Source: an uncultured Bacteroidales bacterium (GTDB taxonomy: Bacteria > Bacteroidota > Bacteroidia > Bacteroidales > Bacteroidaceae). From it: a stretch of DNA of 64,000 bases. Shown in pieces: positions 25,120 through 34,109 of this stretch (positions are counted from its first letter, which is position 1; the number at the start of each line of letters is the position of its first letter). The DNA lies in NCBI GenBank assembly GCA_902798685.1, contig CADBXO010000004.1:62001-126000 (forward strand), written 5' to 3'. Both the position numbers and the translations under genes were made by a program. The notes beneath the pieces were generated by a model. That model searched no databases, was not told the origin of the DNA, and worked only from the letters and a program-made list of their open reading frames with translations.

Positions 25120-26256
25120 ATGAAACAGATGATTCATTGTTGTTTCACCTCTCATCAGGAGGTGATGTTCCGTTGTCCGCAGGATGTGGGCTTTTTTCTG
25201 AACTTGCTTGCACTCACTTCATGGAAGTACGGTATTGACATATTCGCCGATACGGAGATGTCAAACCATGTTCATTTATTATTGTTTTCATCGGTCAATA
25301 CCGAGAATCGGTTGGTTGTCGGACCATATTCGAAGACAGTTTTAAAACCCGGATTTGACAGGGATGGAAGTATTCTTTACTCTGAATCCAACCAGTTGTC
25401 CGATTTTGTATGTGCTTTACGGAAGCGTTACACATGGTATTTCAATGAAAAATACCAACGGGACTGCGGTGGAAGGATGGGCGAGAAATACTACTTCTCC
25501 CTGATTGTAGAAGGCAATTATCATATGATTTCTGCTTGCAGTTATGTTCTGCGTAACGGCCTTCATCACGGTGTTTCGGGTACTTCTTTCATGTATCCCT
25601 ATTCATCCATCAATGACATGTTCATTCCGGAATTGGGAAAAACGGAACGCCCATATCAGGGAAACCGGAATCCCGATGAATACCGCAAAAACAGATCAGG
25701 GCACTGGAACAAGGTCGTTTCTTCCAGAAGCAACCCCACTTATGGTTTAATCTTTCCCGATGGTTACGCTCCCATCACCAGCCGGAATGTGATTAAACTC
25801 TATCTTCCAAGGTATTCCGAATGGCCCGATGAATGGGTAATGTCGCCTTCAGGCGTTTTCCTGCGACCTTGTTTCGAACAATTGCGTCAAACCGAGCTGT
25901 TGTTTGTTTCGCCCGGAGCCTTTGAATTCAATATGTTCCGCAAGACCGATGAAAAGTGGCTTGAAGAGCAGGAACAGGACAGGAACGGAAAGCCGGCCAT
26001 CGGTATTTCGGACATAGAACCCATCCACAATGAGGATGCTGTCAAATCCTATCTGTATAACGAACGCGCTTCGACTTTCCGAAACGGCCGGAGCGACATA
26101 GACTTGTGCGGCATTATTGACCGATGCATACTCCCCGAATTCAAAGCCCCATCGATATACCAGTTGAACCGCGACAAACGGGAATCCATAAAAAAGACCC
26201 TGATTAACGATTTCCATGTGTCCGATATCCAGGCTTCCCGATGCTTATGGCTATAA
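25120..26256 (+). CDS. RAYT-like Y1/HUH transposase (REP-associated)
   Basis: A 378-residue protein with a transposase IS200/RAYT-like N-terminal half. EMSNHVHLLL (residues 46-55) has the HUH motif His50 and His52. ALRKRYTWYFNEKYQR (99-114) contains the probable catalytic tyrosine, Tyr104 or Tyr107, and GEKYYFSLIVEGNYHMISACSYVLRNGLHHGV aligns with the RAYT pattern ending in a YPYSS-like motif. The C-terminal 150 residues are extra and of unknown role. RAYTs nick and join hairpin REP sequences. Repeat copy C starts 27 bases after its stop. No promoter is evident in the 46 bases before it, so it is probably co-transcribed with the helicase. Confidence 0.82.
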   Translation: MKQMIHCCFTSHQEVMFRCPQDVGFFLNLLALTSWKYGIDIFADTEMSNHVHLLLFSSVNTENRLVVGPYSKTVLKPGFDRDGSILYSESNQLSDFVCALRKRYTWYFNEKYQRDCGGRMGEKYYFSLIVEGNYHMISACSYVLRNGLHHGVSGTSFMYPYSSINDMFIPELGKTERPYQGNRNPDEYRKNRSGHWNKVVSSRSNPTYGLIFPDGYAPITSRNVIKLYLPRYSEWPDEWVMSPSGVFLRPCFEQLRQTELLFVSPGAFEFNMFRKTDEKWLEEQEQDRNGKPAIGISDIEPIHNEDAVKSYLYNERASTFRNGRSDIDLCGIIDRCILPEFKAPSIYQLNRDKRESIKKTLINDFHVSDIQASRCLWL

Positions 26257-26282
26257 CGCAGGTGCCGCGTATTCTTTAAATT

Positions 26283-26417
26283 GGCCATACCTGCGTAAAA
26301 GGGCCTTTTAAGGGCGGTTTTCTGCAAGTATGGCAGCAAAAACCCGGGTTTTGGCCATTTTTGGAGCCATACTTGCAGGGAATCGGGGTTACAACACTTG
26401 TGTTGACAGGTATGGCT
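26283..26417 (-). repeat. 135-bp nested palindromic repeat, copy C (inverted)
   Basis: The reverse complement of this stretch aligns base for base with copy A over 135 positions with about 8 differences. Outer arms are AGCCATACCTG and CAGGTATGGCC, inner arms GCAAGTATGGC and GCCATACTTGC. The small hairpin at its far end reads CAACAC-AA-GTGTTG. It lies 27 bases downstream of the RAYT-like gene, the placement expected for a REP copy that the transposase acts on. Confidence 0.92.
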
Positions 26418-26467
26418 TAGAAAAGGTACGCACGCACGTAGTGTAGAGTTAAAATACGTTAATTCTG

Positions 26468-26497
26468 TTGCAGGTAAAGAATTGCGCCTTATATTTG
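26468..26497 (+). promoter_or_regulatory. Promoter of the ABC transporter operon
   Basis: TTG at 26468-26470 and TATATTTG at 26490-26497 are 19 bases apart. The ATPase ATG is at 26573, leaving a leader of about 70 bases that could hold a site for the GntR regulator encoded in the operon. Confidence 0.7.
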
Positions 26498-26572
26498 CAG
26501 TGTCTTAGTGAAGTAATACACCGAACAGCACAGAGACAAAGCAGTATAAAACGTTACAAAAACAACAGGAAT

Positions 26573-27400
26573 ATGATTACAATCAAGAAATTAGGATTCA
26601 GCTATGACGAGCACGTCGTACTGAAGGACATTTCGATGGAGCTCCAAGAGGGTAAGATCTACGGTCTTCTTGGAGAGAACGGAGTGGGTAAGACTACTCT
26701 TCTCACCTTGCTTGCCGGCCTCAAGAAGGTCGATGACGGAATGCTGGAGATTGACGGTCAGAAACCGTTCAACCGTGAGCCTTCTTTCCTCTCAAATATC
26801 TACTATCTGCCCGATGAGGTTCCCGCACCGCGTCGTAAGGCAATTGATTTCGCAATTGATCACGGACAGTACTGGAATAACTTCAATGCACAGAAGTTCT
26901 CTGAGATTATGACCATTTTTGATACTGACCAGAATCAGCGTATGGACCAGATGTCATACGGTCAGTTAAAGAAGACATTCATCAGCTTTGCCCTTGCTTG
27001 CAACACCAAATACCTTTTCATGGATGAGCCCACAAACGGACTTGACATCCCTTCAAAGGCTCAGTTCCGCAAGGCTGTCTCCAAGTACACTTCCGATGAT
27101 TCAACCCTTCTCATCTCAACCCACCAGGCACGTGACCTGGAGGCTATCATCGATCCTATCATCATTCTGGACCGCCGGGACGTTCTGCTGAACGCATCAC
27201 TCGATGAAATCGCAGAGAAACTCTATTTTGACTACTCAAATGATGCTGATCCCAACGCCCTTTACCAGGAGATGGTTCCGGGCGGCAACATCCAGGTAGT
27301 ACGCAACACTACCGGTGCCGAGAGCAAAGTCAACATCGAGGCTCTGTTCAATGCTGTGCTGCTGCACAAGAATGAGATCAAGGAAATGTTCAACAAGTAA
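26573..27400 (+). CDS. ABC transporter ATP-binding protein
   Basis: A 275-residue ABC ATPase. The start is the ATG at 26573 (MITIKKLGFSYDEHVV); upstream in-frame codons lie in the promoter. Walker A is GENGVGKTT (34-42), the signature is degenerate (MSYGQLKKTF instead of LSGGQ), Walker B is YLFMDEPTNGLD, and the H-loop is ISTHQA. It belongs to the antibiotic/lipid-export-like branch often found with small GntR regulators. With the permease encoded just downstream it probably forms an exporter responding to envelope stress; the substrate is unknown. Confidence 0.9.
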   Translation: MITIKKLGFSYDEHVVLKDISMELQEGKIYGLLGENGVGKTTLLTLLAGLKKVDDGMLEIDGQKPFNREPSFLSNIYYLPDEVPAPRRKAIDFAIDHGQYWNNFNAQKFSEIMTIFDTDQNQRMDQMSYGQLKKTFISFALACNTKYLFMDEPTNGLDIPSKAQFRKAVSKYTSDDSTLLISTHQARDLEAIIDPIIILDRRDVLLNASLDEIAEKLYFDYSNDADPNALYQEMVPGGNIQVVRNTTGAESKVNIEALFNAVLLHKNEIKEMFNK

Positions 27401-27401
27401 A

Positions 27402-28283
27402 ATGATTACGGCTATGAAAAATGATGTTTTGAATATGAACCGTATGGGTCGCTATCTGGTGACCGATATCAAGAATGCAATTGCAAGATACGGTATTTCA
27501 TTTCTCGTAATGGCAACAGTAAGCCTTACCGCATACCTGTTGGTAGGATTCTTTACAACAATCGTCGGTGCAGGCTGGTATAGTCTGGAAGTTGTACCCA
27601 GATCGGTGATTTTGGGTATTACCCTGGTGGTGCTCACATTATCGGCTCCCGCCAAGATATATGGTTTCATTACCGATAAAAAAGAGGGATCATCGTTCCT
27701 TATGGTTCCCGCCTCATCACTTGAGAAGGCACTGTCAATGATAATTGTCTGCTGTGTGGTAGTTCCGTTTGCATTCTTTGCAGTTTACCTGTCATTGGAT
27801 CAGATACTCTGCCTGATTGACAACCGCTGCGGTGACTCTCTCATAATAGCAATCAACAATGGTCAGACTGTTTTGACCGAAGTTTTCCGTAAAGCCTCAC
27901 TGGAGTCCAACAATCTCATTCCTGACTACTCGTCTTTCACCACTCCCTGGCTGTATGCCGATGATCTGGCCGAAGGATTCCTTATCTTCCTGCTGGGTGC
28001 CCTGTTGTTCAAATCATCAAAACCGGCCAAGACCGTAGGTTGCCTGATCCTTATCAGCATTGTTTTGAGCATGATTACAACTCCCATCTTTACTCACGGA
28101 ATAATGGAGAAATTCAGGGAGGCTCAAACCAGCAATATGACCCCTGAGCAACTGTTCGATATGTTCCCGTTCCTGTCATGGAGTGTAAAACATGCAGTAT
28201 TGTTGGACTGCATCTCAGATACGATTGTGAATATCGGACTTTCAATAGCCATCTATTTCAGAGTCAGAAAGCTTAAACATTAA
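27402..28283 (+). CDS. ABC transporter permease
   Basis: A 293-residue membrane protein with about six hydrophobic segments (for example FLVMATVSLTAYLLVGFFTT and ALSMIIVCCVVVPFAFFAVY) and a large soluble loop in the middle. The ATG at 27402 is one base after the ATPase stop; a second ATG at 27414 (MKNDVLNMNRMG) is an equally possible start. It is predicted to be the membrane partner of the preceding ATPase. No substrate is predictable from the sequence. Confidence 0.82.
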   Translation: MITAMKNDVLNMNRMGRYLVTDIKNAIARYGISFLVMATVSLTAYLLVGFFTTIVGAGWYSLEVVPRSVILGITLVVLTLSAPAKIYGFITDKKEGSSFLMVPASSLEKALSMIIVCCVVVPFAFFAVYLSLDQILCLIDNRCGDSLIIAINNGQTVLTEVFRKASLESNNLIPDYSSFTTPWLYADDLAEGFLIFLLGALLFKSSKPAKTVGCLILISIVLSMITTPIFTHGIMEKFREAQTSNMTPEQLFDMFPFLSWSVKHAVLLDCISDTIVNIGLSIAIYFRVRKLKH

Positions 28284-28297
28284 AATAGGACTGTCTT

Positions 28298-28636
28298 ATG
28301 GAATTCAATCAGAACAAACCGATATACCTTCAGATAGCCGATGGAATCAGTGAAAAGATTCTGAGCGGAGAACTGAAGGAGGGTGACAGGATACTGTCAG
28401 TGCGTGAACTGGGCGGCGAACTTGGAGTGAATCCCAACACAGCCATGCGCAGTTATGAGAAACTCACGATGGATGGCATCATCTTCAACCAGCGCGGTAT
28501 AGGTTACTTTGTGGCCGAGGGCGCAAAAGCCATTGCGCTTGATAAGATGCGTACCGATTTCATAGAAAATGAGGTTCCACTGATAAAGAGAAAGATGGAA
28601 CTGCTTCAACTCAAGGCGTCAGACTTGGGACTCTGA
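28298..28636 (+). CDS. GntR-family (YtrA-type) transcription regulator
   Basis: A 112-residue short GntR protein: a winged helix-turn-helix (PIYLQIADGISEKILSGEL, SVRELGGELGVNPNTAMRSY) followed by only a short helical tail, the YtrA layout. Such regulators sit in operons with ABC exporters and repress them. It is 14 bases after the permease gene, so it most likely autoregulates the promoter at 26468-26497. In many Bacteroidetes the regulator gene comes first; here it is last. Confidence 0.88.
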   Translation: MEFNQNKPIYLQIADGISEKILSGELKEGDRILSVRELGGELGVNPNTAMRSYEKLTMDGIIFNQRGIGYFVAEGAKAIALDKMRTDFIENEVPLIKRKMELLQLKASDLGL

Positions 28637-28640
28637 ATTA

Positions 28641-28679
28641 AAAATCGGAAGCTGCAATACGGCTTCCGATTTTCTTTTT
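28641..28679 (+). terminator. Intrinsic terminator after the ABC/GntR operon
   Basis: AAAATCGGAAGC (28641-28652) pairs perfectly with GCTTCCGATTTT (28662-28673), followed by CTTTTT. The stem is 12 base pairs with a 9-base loop. A TATCTTCG sequence right after it (28681-28688) may be the -7 element for rnr. Confidence 0.85.
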
Positions 28680-28712
28680 GTATCTTCGTAAACAGAACAA
28701 AACATTCTCAAT

Positions 28713-30881
28713 ATGGGTAGATCTTTCAAAGGGGGAGTCCGTCTCAACCGCAGAACCATGACGGACCTCATTACCGACTGGTTCCGTGACAATCAGGATA
28801 GTTCCATAAGCGTTAAGCGTCTGTATGATGAGCTTAAACTCAAGACTCATCCCATGCGCAGCATGTGCCTTGACATAGTTCTGGATCTTGTTGAGGACGG
28901 TTTCCTCAAGCAGAAGGACAATCAGTTCAGCCTGATGCAGAAAAGTAAGTTCGTTGAGGGCGTGCTTCAGCGCCGTGTAGGCGGCAAGAACTTCCTTGTG
29001 CCCGATGACGGCAGCGACCCCATATTCGTGGCTGAGCGCAACTCGGCCGGTGCCGTAAACGGTGACCGCGTCAAGATAGTGCTCTTTGCCCGCCGTCCCC
29101 ATTCAGGCCCCGAGGGTGAGGTGACCGAGATTCTCAAGCGCGCCAAGGACACCTTTGTAGGTACGCTCCAGGTCAGTGGCAAGTTCGCCTATCTGGTGAC
29201 CCCGGACAAATCGGACCGTGACATATTCATCCCGCTCTCCAACCTCAAGAAGGGTCGTGACGGTGAGAAAGCGGTCGTAAAGGTCGTTGAATGGCCCGAT
29301 ACCCCTGACCGCAACCCCGTAGGAAAGGTTATCGACATACTGGGTGCCGCCGGTGAGAACAACACCGAGATGCACGCCATACTGGCCGAATACGGACTGC
29401 CCTACACTTATCCCGAGAACGTAGAGCGTGCTGCTGATGACATTTCGGCCGATATAACCGATGCCGCACTGGCCGGCCGTGAGGATTTCCGTGACGTGGT
29501 TACATTCACCATTGACCCGCACGACGCCAAGGACTTTGACGATGCTCTCTCCATCCGTCCCATCAAGAAGGGACTCTGGGAGGTTGGTGTACATATTGCC
29601 GATGTAAGTTACTACGTACAGGAGGGCAGTATCATCGACAAGGAGGCATTCAAGCGCGCCACATCAGTCTATCTGGTGGATCGCACCATACCCATGCTGC
29701 CCGAGAAACTCTGCAACAACCTGTGCTCACTGCGTCAGGATGAGGAGAAACTCACCTATTCGGTAATCCTTGAGATGACCGATGCCGGCGTGGTTAAGCG
29801 CTCCCGCATAGCACGCACCGTGATACGCAGCAACCGCCGTTTTGCCTATGAAGAGGTTCAGGCCATCATTGAGCGTGAGCAGCAGGGCGGCAAGAATCCT
29901 CTGCCGGGCGATGAGTTCAAGACAGAGATAATGACCCTGGACAGTCTGGCCAAGATACTGCGTGCAAAACGTTTTGCCGACGGTGCCCTGAGCTTTGACC
30001 GTGTAGAGGTACGATTCGACATAGACGAGACAGGTCATCCCGTAAGCGTATACTTCAAGGAGTCCAAGGATGCCAACCAACTGGTTGAGGAGTTCATGCT
30101 GCTGGCCAACCGCACAGTAGCCGAATTCATCGGCAAAGTCAAGGGCGGCAATCCCAAGACATTCGTCTACCGTGTACATGACGAGCCGGATCCCGAGCGT
30201 ATGGAGAACCTGCAGAACTTTGTGGCCAAGTTCGGTTACAAGCTCAAGGCTACAGGTGATCCCGTCGAGATGGCCAAGTCAATGAACAAGATGCTCTCAG
30301 AGGTTAAGGGCAAGAAGGAGCAGGAACTTATCGAGACCATCTCGATCCGCTCAATGCAGAAGGCCTGCTACACCACCGAGAACATCGGCCACTATGGTCT
30401 GGCATTCAAGTTCTACACCCACTTCACATCACCCATACGCCGTTATCCCGACCTGATGGTACACCGTCTGCTCACCCGTTACATAGGCGGAGGCCGCAGC
30501 GTGAACCAGGCCAAGTATGAGGAGTACTGCGAGCATTGCTCGGGTCGTGAGCAGCTGGCCGAGCAGGCCGAGCGCGCCAGCATCAAGTACAAGCAGGTTG
30601 AGTATATGGCCGACCGCATGAATCAGGTATTCGATGCCGTCATAAGCGGTGTTACAGAGTGGGGAATCTACGCTGAAATCATAGAAAACAAGTGCGAGGG
30701 CATGATTGCCATACGCTCGCTTGGCGGTGACTACTTTGAGTTTGACGAGAAGAACTACTGCCTGATAGGACAGCGCACCCGCAAGCGTTACCGCCTGGGT
30801 GACCATGTAAAGGTTAAGGTTGTACGCTGCAACCTTGAAAAGAAACAGATGGACTATGAACTGGTTTCGACTGAAGAGTAG
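28713..30881 (+). CDS. rnr: Ribonuclease R
   Basis: A 722-residue RNase II-family 3'-5' exoribonuclease that degrades structured RNA. It has an N-terminal winged-helix region, cold-shock-like domains (FVGTLQVSGKFAYLVTPD), the RNB catalytic domain with HDAKDFDDALSI supplying the metal-binding aspartates, and a C-terminal S1 domain (VTEWGIYAEIIENKCEGMI). The basic start MGRSFKGGVRLNRR is shorter than in E. coli. The M64 peptidase gene begins inside its last 26 bases, so the two may be translationally coupled. Confidence 0.95.
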   Translation: MGRSFKGGVRLNRRTMTDLITDWFRDNQDSSISVKRLYDELKLKTHPMRSMCLDIVLDLVEDGFLKQKDNQFSLMQKSKFVEGVLQRRVGGKNFLVPDDGSDPIFVAERNSAGAVNGDRVKIVLFARRPHSGPEGEVTEILKRAKDTFVGTLQVSGKFAYLVTPDKSDRDIFIPLSNLKKGRDGEKAVVKVVEWPDTPDRNPVGKVIDILGAAGENNTEMHAILAEYGLPYTYPENVERAADDISADITDAALAGREDFRDVVTFTIDPHDAKDFDDALSIRPIKKGLWEVGVHIADVSYYVQEGSIIDKEAFKRATSVYLVDRTIPMLPEKLCNNLCSLRQDEEKLTYSVILEMTDAGVVKRSRIARTVIRSNRRFAYEEVQAIIEREQQGGKNPLPGDEFKTEIMTLDSLAKILRAKRFADGALSFDRVEVRFDIDETGHPVSVYFKESKDANQLVEEFMLLANRTVAEFIGKVKGGNPKTFVYRVHDEPDPERMENLQNFVAKFGYKLKATGDPVEMAKSMNKMLSEVKGKKEQELIETISIRSMQKACYTTENIGHYGLAFKFYTHFTSPIRRYPDLMVHRLLTRYIGGGRSVNQAKYEEYCEHCSGREQLAEQAERASIKYKQVEYMADRMNQVFDAVISGVTEWGIYAEIIENKCEGMIAIRSLGGDYFEFDEKNYCLIGQRTRKRYRLGDHVKVKVVRCNLEKKQMDYELVSTEE

Positions 30882-32073
30882 TTTGGCGCTGCTGCTTCTG
30901 GCTGCAGGCGTCCATGCCCAGAATCAGACCCTTAGGGTGAACTACACCTTCTCCGGCAACAACAAGGAGTCACGCATCTATCTTGATGACCTGAATGTGA
31001 TAGACGGTTGGTACGGACGCCGTGTCAACCTGAAAGACTTATATCTGGAAGGAAACGGTCAGATAACCATGACCGATGCCGCCACGGGTGACACCCTGTT
31101 CCGCAACTCATTCAGCACCCTGTTCCAGGAGTGGCAGAACACCGAGGAGGCAACTCAGGTGGACCGCAGTTTTGAGAACGTCTACCTGCTGCCCATGCCA
31201 TCCGCAAAGGCAGTGGTCGAGGTTAAGCTTACAGACAACTACAACAAGGTGGTAGCTTCTCTGCGCCACACCGTTGACCCGGAGGATATCCTTATCCGCA
31301 AAATAGGAAAGAACCCGCCCGTCTGGAAGTACCTGCATCAGGGAGGAAGCCCCGAGAAATGCATTGACGTAGTGATAGTTCCAGAAGGCTATACCGCCGA
31401 TGAAATGGAACTTTTCTACAAGGATGCGGCCATAGCCGTGAACAGTATGCTCTCACATGAGCCCTTCAAGACCATGCAGGACCGTTTCAACATTCTGGCG
31501 GTTGAGCTGGCATCAAAGGACGGTGAGGTGAGCGTTCCCAAGGAGGGACTCTGGACCGAGACAGCCCTGAGTTCATCCTTCAGCACGTTCTATTCGGACC
31601 GATACCTGACAACCCTCAGGTTAAGACAGTTGCACGACAAGCTGGCATGTATCCCTTATGAGCATATCATAATCCTGGCTAATACCGATGTCTACGGAGG
31701 AGGCGGAATATTCAATTCCTACACCCTTACCACCGCCCACCACGCACAGTTCGCTCCCGTAGTGGTACACGAGTTCGGACATAGTTTTGGAGGTCTGGCC
31801 GATGAGTACTTCTACGATGACCAGTACGAGCAGTACTACAACTCAGAGACTGAGCCTTGGGAGCCCAACATCACTACAAAGGTTGACTTTGACAGCAAAT
31901 GGAAGGATATGATGCCTGATAAGGCAGGTCTGTATGAAGGAGGCGGGTATATGTCGAAAGGCGTATGGCGCGGCTCGTTTGACTGCCGTATGAAGACAAA
32001 CAAATACCCCGAATTCTGCCCGGTTTGCCAGCGCTCTCTTGAGCGGATAATCAGATTTTACACTGAAGAATAG
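30856..32073 (+). CDS. M64-family zinc metallopeptidase, secreted
   Basis: A 405-residue protein of peptidase family M64, named after an IgA protease. The start ATG at 30856 gives MNWFRLKSSLALLLLAAGVHAQ, a clear signal peptide without a lipobox. The zinc site is HEFGH at 305-309 within HEFGHSFGGLADEY. The N-terminal 150 residues form the M64 N-domain (LRVNYTFSGNN, IYLDDLNVIDGWYG). The gene overlaps rnr by 26 bases at the 5' end and the converging glycosyltransferase gene by 23 bases at the 3' end. It is probably periplasmic or surface-exposed; the true substrate is unknown. Confidence 0.9.
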   Translation: MNWFRLKSSLALLLLAAGVHAQNQTLRVNYTFSGNNKESRIYLDDLNVIDGWYGRRVNLKDLYLEGNGQITMTDAATGDTLFRNSFSTLFQEWQNTEEATQVDRSFENVYLLPMPSAKAVVEVKLTDNYNKVVASLRHTVDPEDILIRKIGKNPPVWKYLHQGGSPEKCIDVVIVPEGYTADEMELFYKDAAIAVNSMLSHEPFKTMQDRFNILAVELASKDGEVSVPKEGLWTETALSSSFSTFYSDRYLTTLRLRQLHDKLACIPYEHIIILANTDVYGGGGIFNSYTLTTAHHAQFAPVVVHEFGHSFGGLADEYFYDDQYEQYYNSETEPWEPNITTKVDFDSKWKDMMPDKAGLYEGGGYMSKGVWRGSFDCRMKTNKYPEFCPVCQRSLERIIRFYTEE

Positions 32074-33172
32074 CCTGGGTCATCTTGCTCCAGGAGTATT
32101 TGTTCTTCTCGTCAAGGATACCCTTGGCGAACTGCTCCTGTCTGTTGCCCGCAAAGAAATCCACCAATCCATCGGCAATACGGGTGGGATCGGGTTCAAC
32201 CACGTAACCGGCTTTTCCGTCGGGAACTATCTCGGCCAGTCCGCCCACGTTGGTTACCAGCATGGGCTTTCCAAAGTGATAGGCTATCTGTGAGACGCCG
32301 CTCTGAGTGGCGGTCTTGTAGGGCTGTGCAATGATATCGGCCGCACCGAAACAGTATCGGACCTCTTCACTGGGTACGAACTCCTTCTTCCAGACTATGA
32401 GTCCTTCAAGTCCCAGTTCCTTCTCAAGTTCAAAGTATTTGTCGGAACTTCCGTAGAATTCACCGGCCACCAGCAGACGTACGTTCAGTTCACGCAGGCG
32501 GCTGTCGGCATATGCCTTGAGCAGCAGGTCCAGACCCTTGTAGTCACGTATCAGACCAAAGAAAAGTATGTAGCGGTAAGCGGGATCAAGCCCCAGGTGC
32601 TCAAGTGACTCCTCTCTTGTGGCAAGCTCGCCAAAGTGGTCATAAAGCGGGTGTGGGCTGAAAGTACGCGGTTTCTTTGTGTCAAACAGGTTGATATCAT
32701 CCCTGACAGACTCGGACAGAGCCACAAAACTGTCAACGGATTTTATGAAGTAGCGTGACAGGATTCTGTCACCGGGCTTGTGCTCGTGGGGTATGAGGTT
32801 ATGAAGTATGGCAACTCTGCGGGCTCCGCACTTACGGGCCATACGTGATACGAATCCGGTTGAAGGTCCCATGAAAGGCATCCAGAAGGGCACAATCAGC
32901 AGATCCGGTTTCTCACGTCTGATCTGACGGCCCACCTTGATCCAGTTGAAGGGATTGACCGAACTGAGCCGTCTTACAATATCCAGTCCCTGGGGCTGAG
33001 GGTCAGGGGAGTACTGTGTCTTGCCGGGGAACAGGAATGAAGGGTATTGCAGCGTAAAGGTGTAAATCCTGACTTCATTGCCCTCTTTGATGAATTCCTG
33101 AGCCAGCCGGTTGTTGAAATCGGCTATTCCTCCGCGGTAAGGCCATGCGGTTCCCAAAATGACTATTTTCAT
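32051..33172 (-). CDS. Glycosyltransferase family 4
   Basis: A 373-residue GT-B glycosyltransferase. The N-domain begins MKIVILGTAWPYRGGIADF and has the glycine-rich loop of GT4; the C-domain includes ILFFGLIRDYKGLDLLLKAY, the donor-site stretch YKTATQSGVSQIAYHFGKP and VTNVGGLAEIV. It is likely to add a sugar to an envelope glycan or lipid. It stands alone on the minus strand between converging and diverging neighbours; a second glycosyltransferase-like gene is divergently encoded 82 bases away. Confidence 0.88.
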   Translation of the reverse strand: MKIVILGTAWPYRGGIADFNNRLAQEFIKEGNEVRIYTFTLQYPSFLFPGKTQYSPDPQPQGLDIVRRLSSVNPFNWIKVGRQIRREKPDLLIVPFWMPFMGPSTGFVSRMARKCGARRVAILHNLIPHEHKPGDRILSRYFIKSVDSFVALSESVRDDINLFDTKKPRTFSPHPLYDHFGELATREESLEHLGLDPAYRYILFFGLIRDYKGLDLLLKAYADSRLRELNVRLLVAGEFYGSSDKYFELEKELGLEGLIVWKKEFVPSEEVRYCFGAADIIAQPYKTATQSGVSQIAYHFGKPMLVTNVGGLAEIVPDGKAGYVVEPDPTRIADGLVDFFAGNRQEQFAKGILDEKNKYSWSKMTQAILQCKI

Positions 33173-33254
33173 AATTCCGGAATACGATTAGTGACACAAA
33201 CTTACACAAAAAATAGTACTTTCGCAATTCGGAAGGAATAAGGAACCAAGAGTT

Positions 33255-34109
33255 ATGAATATCCGCAGATATATCTTTGAGAAGGCTGTCCGATGCATGG
33301 AGCGCCATTTTCTGCGCCGCCGCCCTGAGAGCCTGGATTCCATATTCCTGAGTCTTGACAAGGTACAGGAGCCTGACAGCATAGATGTCTATACCATCGC
33401 GTTCAACAACGCCCAGGTGATAGAACTCCATAACAGGTACGTTGCCAAATACCTTAAGGGTAATATCAATCACATAATCATTGACAACTCATCGGACCCC
33501 GTTCAGGCCGATAAGATTCGTCAGGTATGCCTCTCCACCAAGACTCCTTATCTGAGGCTCCACAAGAACAGAATGGGCGTTTTCAGCGGCAGTTATTCAC
33601 ATGCGGCCGCTGTCAACTGGACCTACCGTCATATAGTATCGGCCCGTCGGCCCTACGGATTCGGATTCATTGACCATGACATATTCCCGGTGGTGCCGCT
33701 TGACATGGCCTCCATACTGCATGAAAGACCTGTTTACGGAGCCAGACGTGAGCGCGGGAATGCATGGTATCTGTCGGCCATCATCAGTTTCTACAGGCTG
33801 GATTGGCTCAAGGACAAGAAGTTTGATTTCATGCCCGCCAAGGTTGACGGCGTCTATCTGGATTCAGGCGGAGGCAACTGGAACAATATCTACTCAAAGG
33901 CCGATGCTTCCGATATCAATATCGTGACGGAGCGTACCGAGCCCTTCCGTGAAGGAAACCAGAGGCATCAGGACCTGATAGAGCTGTTTGATGATGACAA
34001 ATGGGTACACACCATCAACGGTTCATATTGGAAAACCATTGATGTGGTCAAAGAGGACTTTATCCCTGATATAATCAGTCGTTTCGAGTCGAAGAATCCT
34101 GTTTCCTGA
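33255..34109 (+). CDS. Putative GT-A-like glycosyltransferase, uncharacterised
   Basis: A 284-residue protein with no signal peptide. DVYTIAFNNAQVIELHNRYV and HIIIDNSSDP look like the first strands of a GT2-like Rossmann fold, and FGFIDHDIFPV supplies a DxD-like metal motif (DHD). KVDGVYLDSGGGNWNNI and EGNQRHQDLI may form the acceptor site. I do not recognise the exact family. A weak -7 (TACTTTCG) lies near 33216-33223. The 3' end overlaps the converging yfhO-like gene by 35 bases. Confidence 0.7.
   Translation: MNIRRYIFEKAVRCMERHFLRRRPESLDSIFLSLDKVQEPDSIDVYTIAFNNAQVIELHNRYVAKYLKGNINHIIIDNSSDPVQADKIRQVCLSTKTPYLRLHKNRMGVFSGSYSHAAAVNWTYRHIVSARRPYGFGFIDHDIFPVVPLDMASILHERPVYGARRERGNAWYLSAIISFYRLDWLKDKKFDFMPAKVDGVYLDSGGGNWNNIYSKADASDINIVTERTEPFREGNQRHQDLIELFDDDKWVHTINGSYWKTIDVVKEDFIPDIISRFESKNPVS

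Larger units (their letters stand above)
22699..26417. mobile_element. Candidate unit: helicase and RAYT bounded by inverted 135-bp repeats
   Basis: Copies B (plus) and C (minus) of the repeat face each other across 3.4 kb that contain only a Pif1-like helicase gene and a RAYT-like Y1 transposase gene, both on the plus strand and 46 bases apart. This gives an inverted-repeat-bounded unit with a DNA-processing pair inside. No target-site duplication was recognised. It may be an old insertion, or simply two independent REP-like copies that happen to lie on each side. Confidence 0.4.

Noticed and set aside
25120-26256. An ordinary IS200/IS605 insertion sequence
   Set aside because: The protein is much longer than IS200 TnpA (about 150 residues), the region around the tyrosine looks like RAYT, and there is no tnpB or IS-like end next to it.
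19638-26417. Three similar palindromic repeats as a possible CRISPR or direct-repeat array
   Set aside because: They are kilobases apart with genes between them, 135 bp long, in mixed orientation and with no spacers or cas genes.
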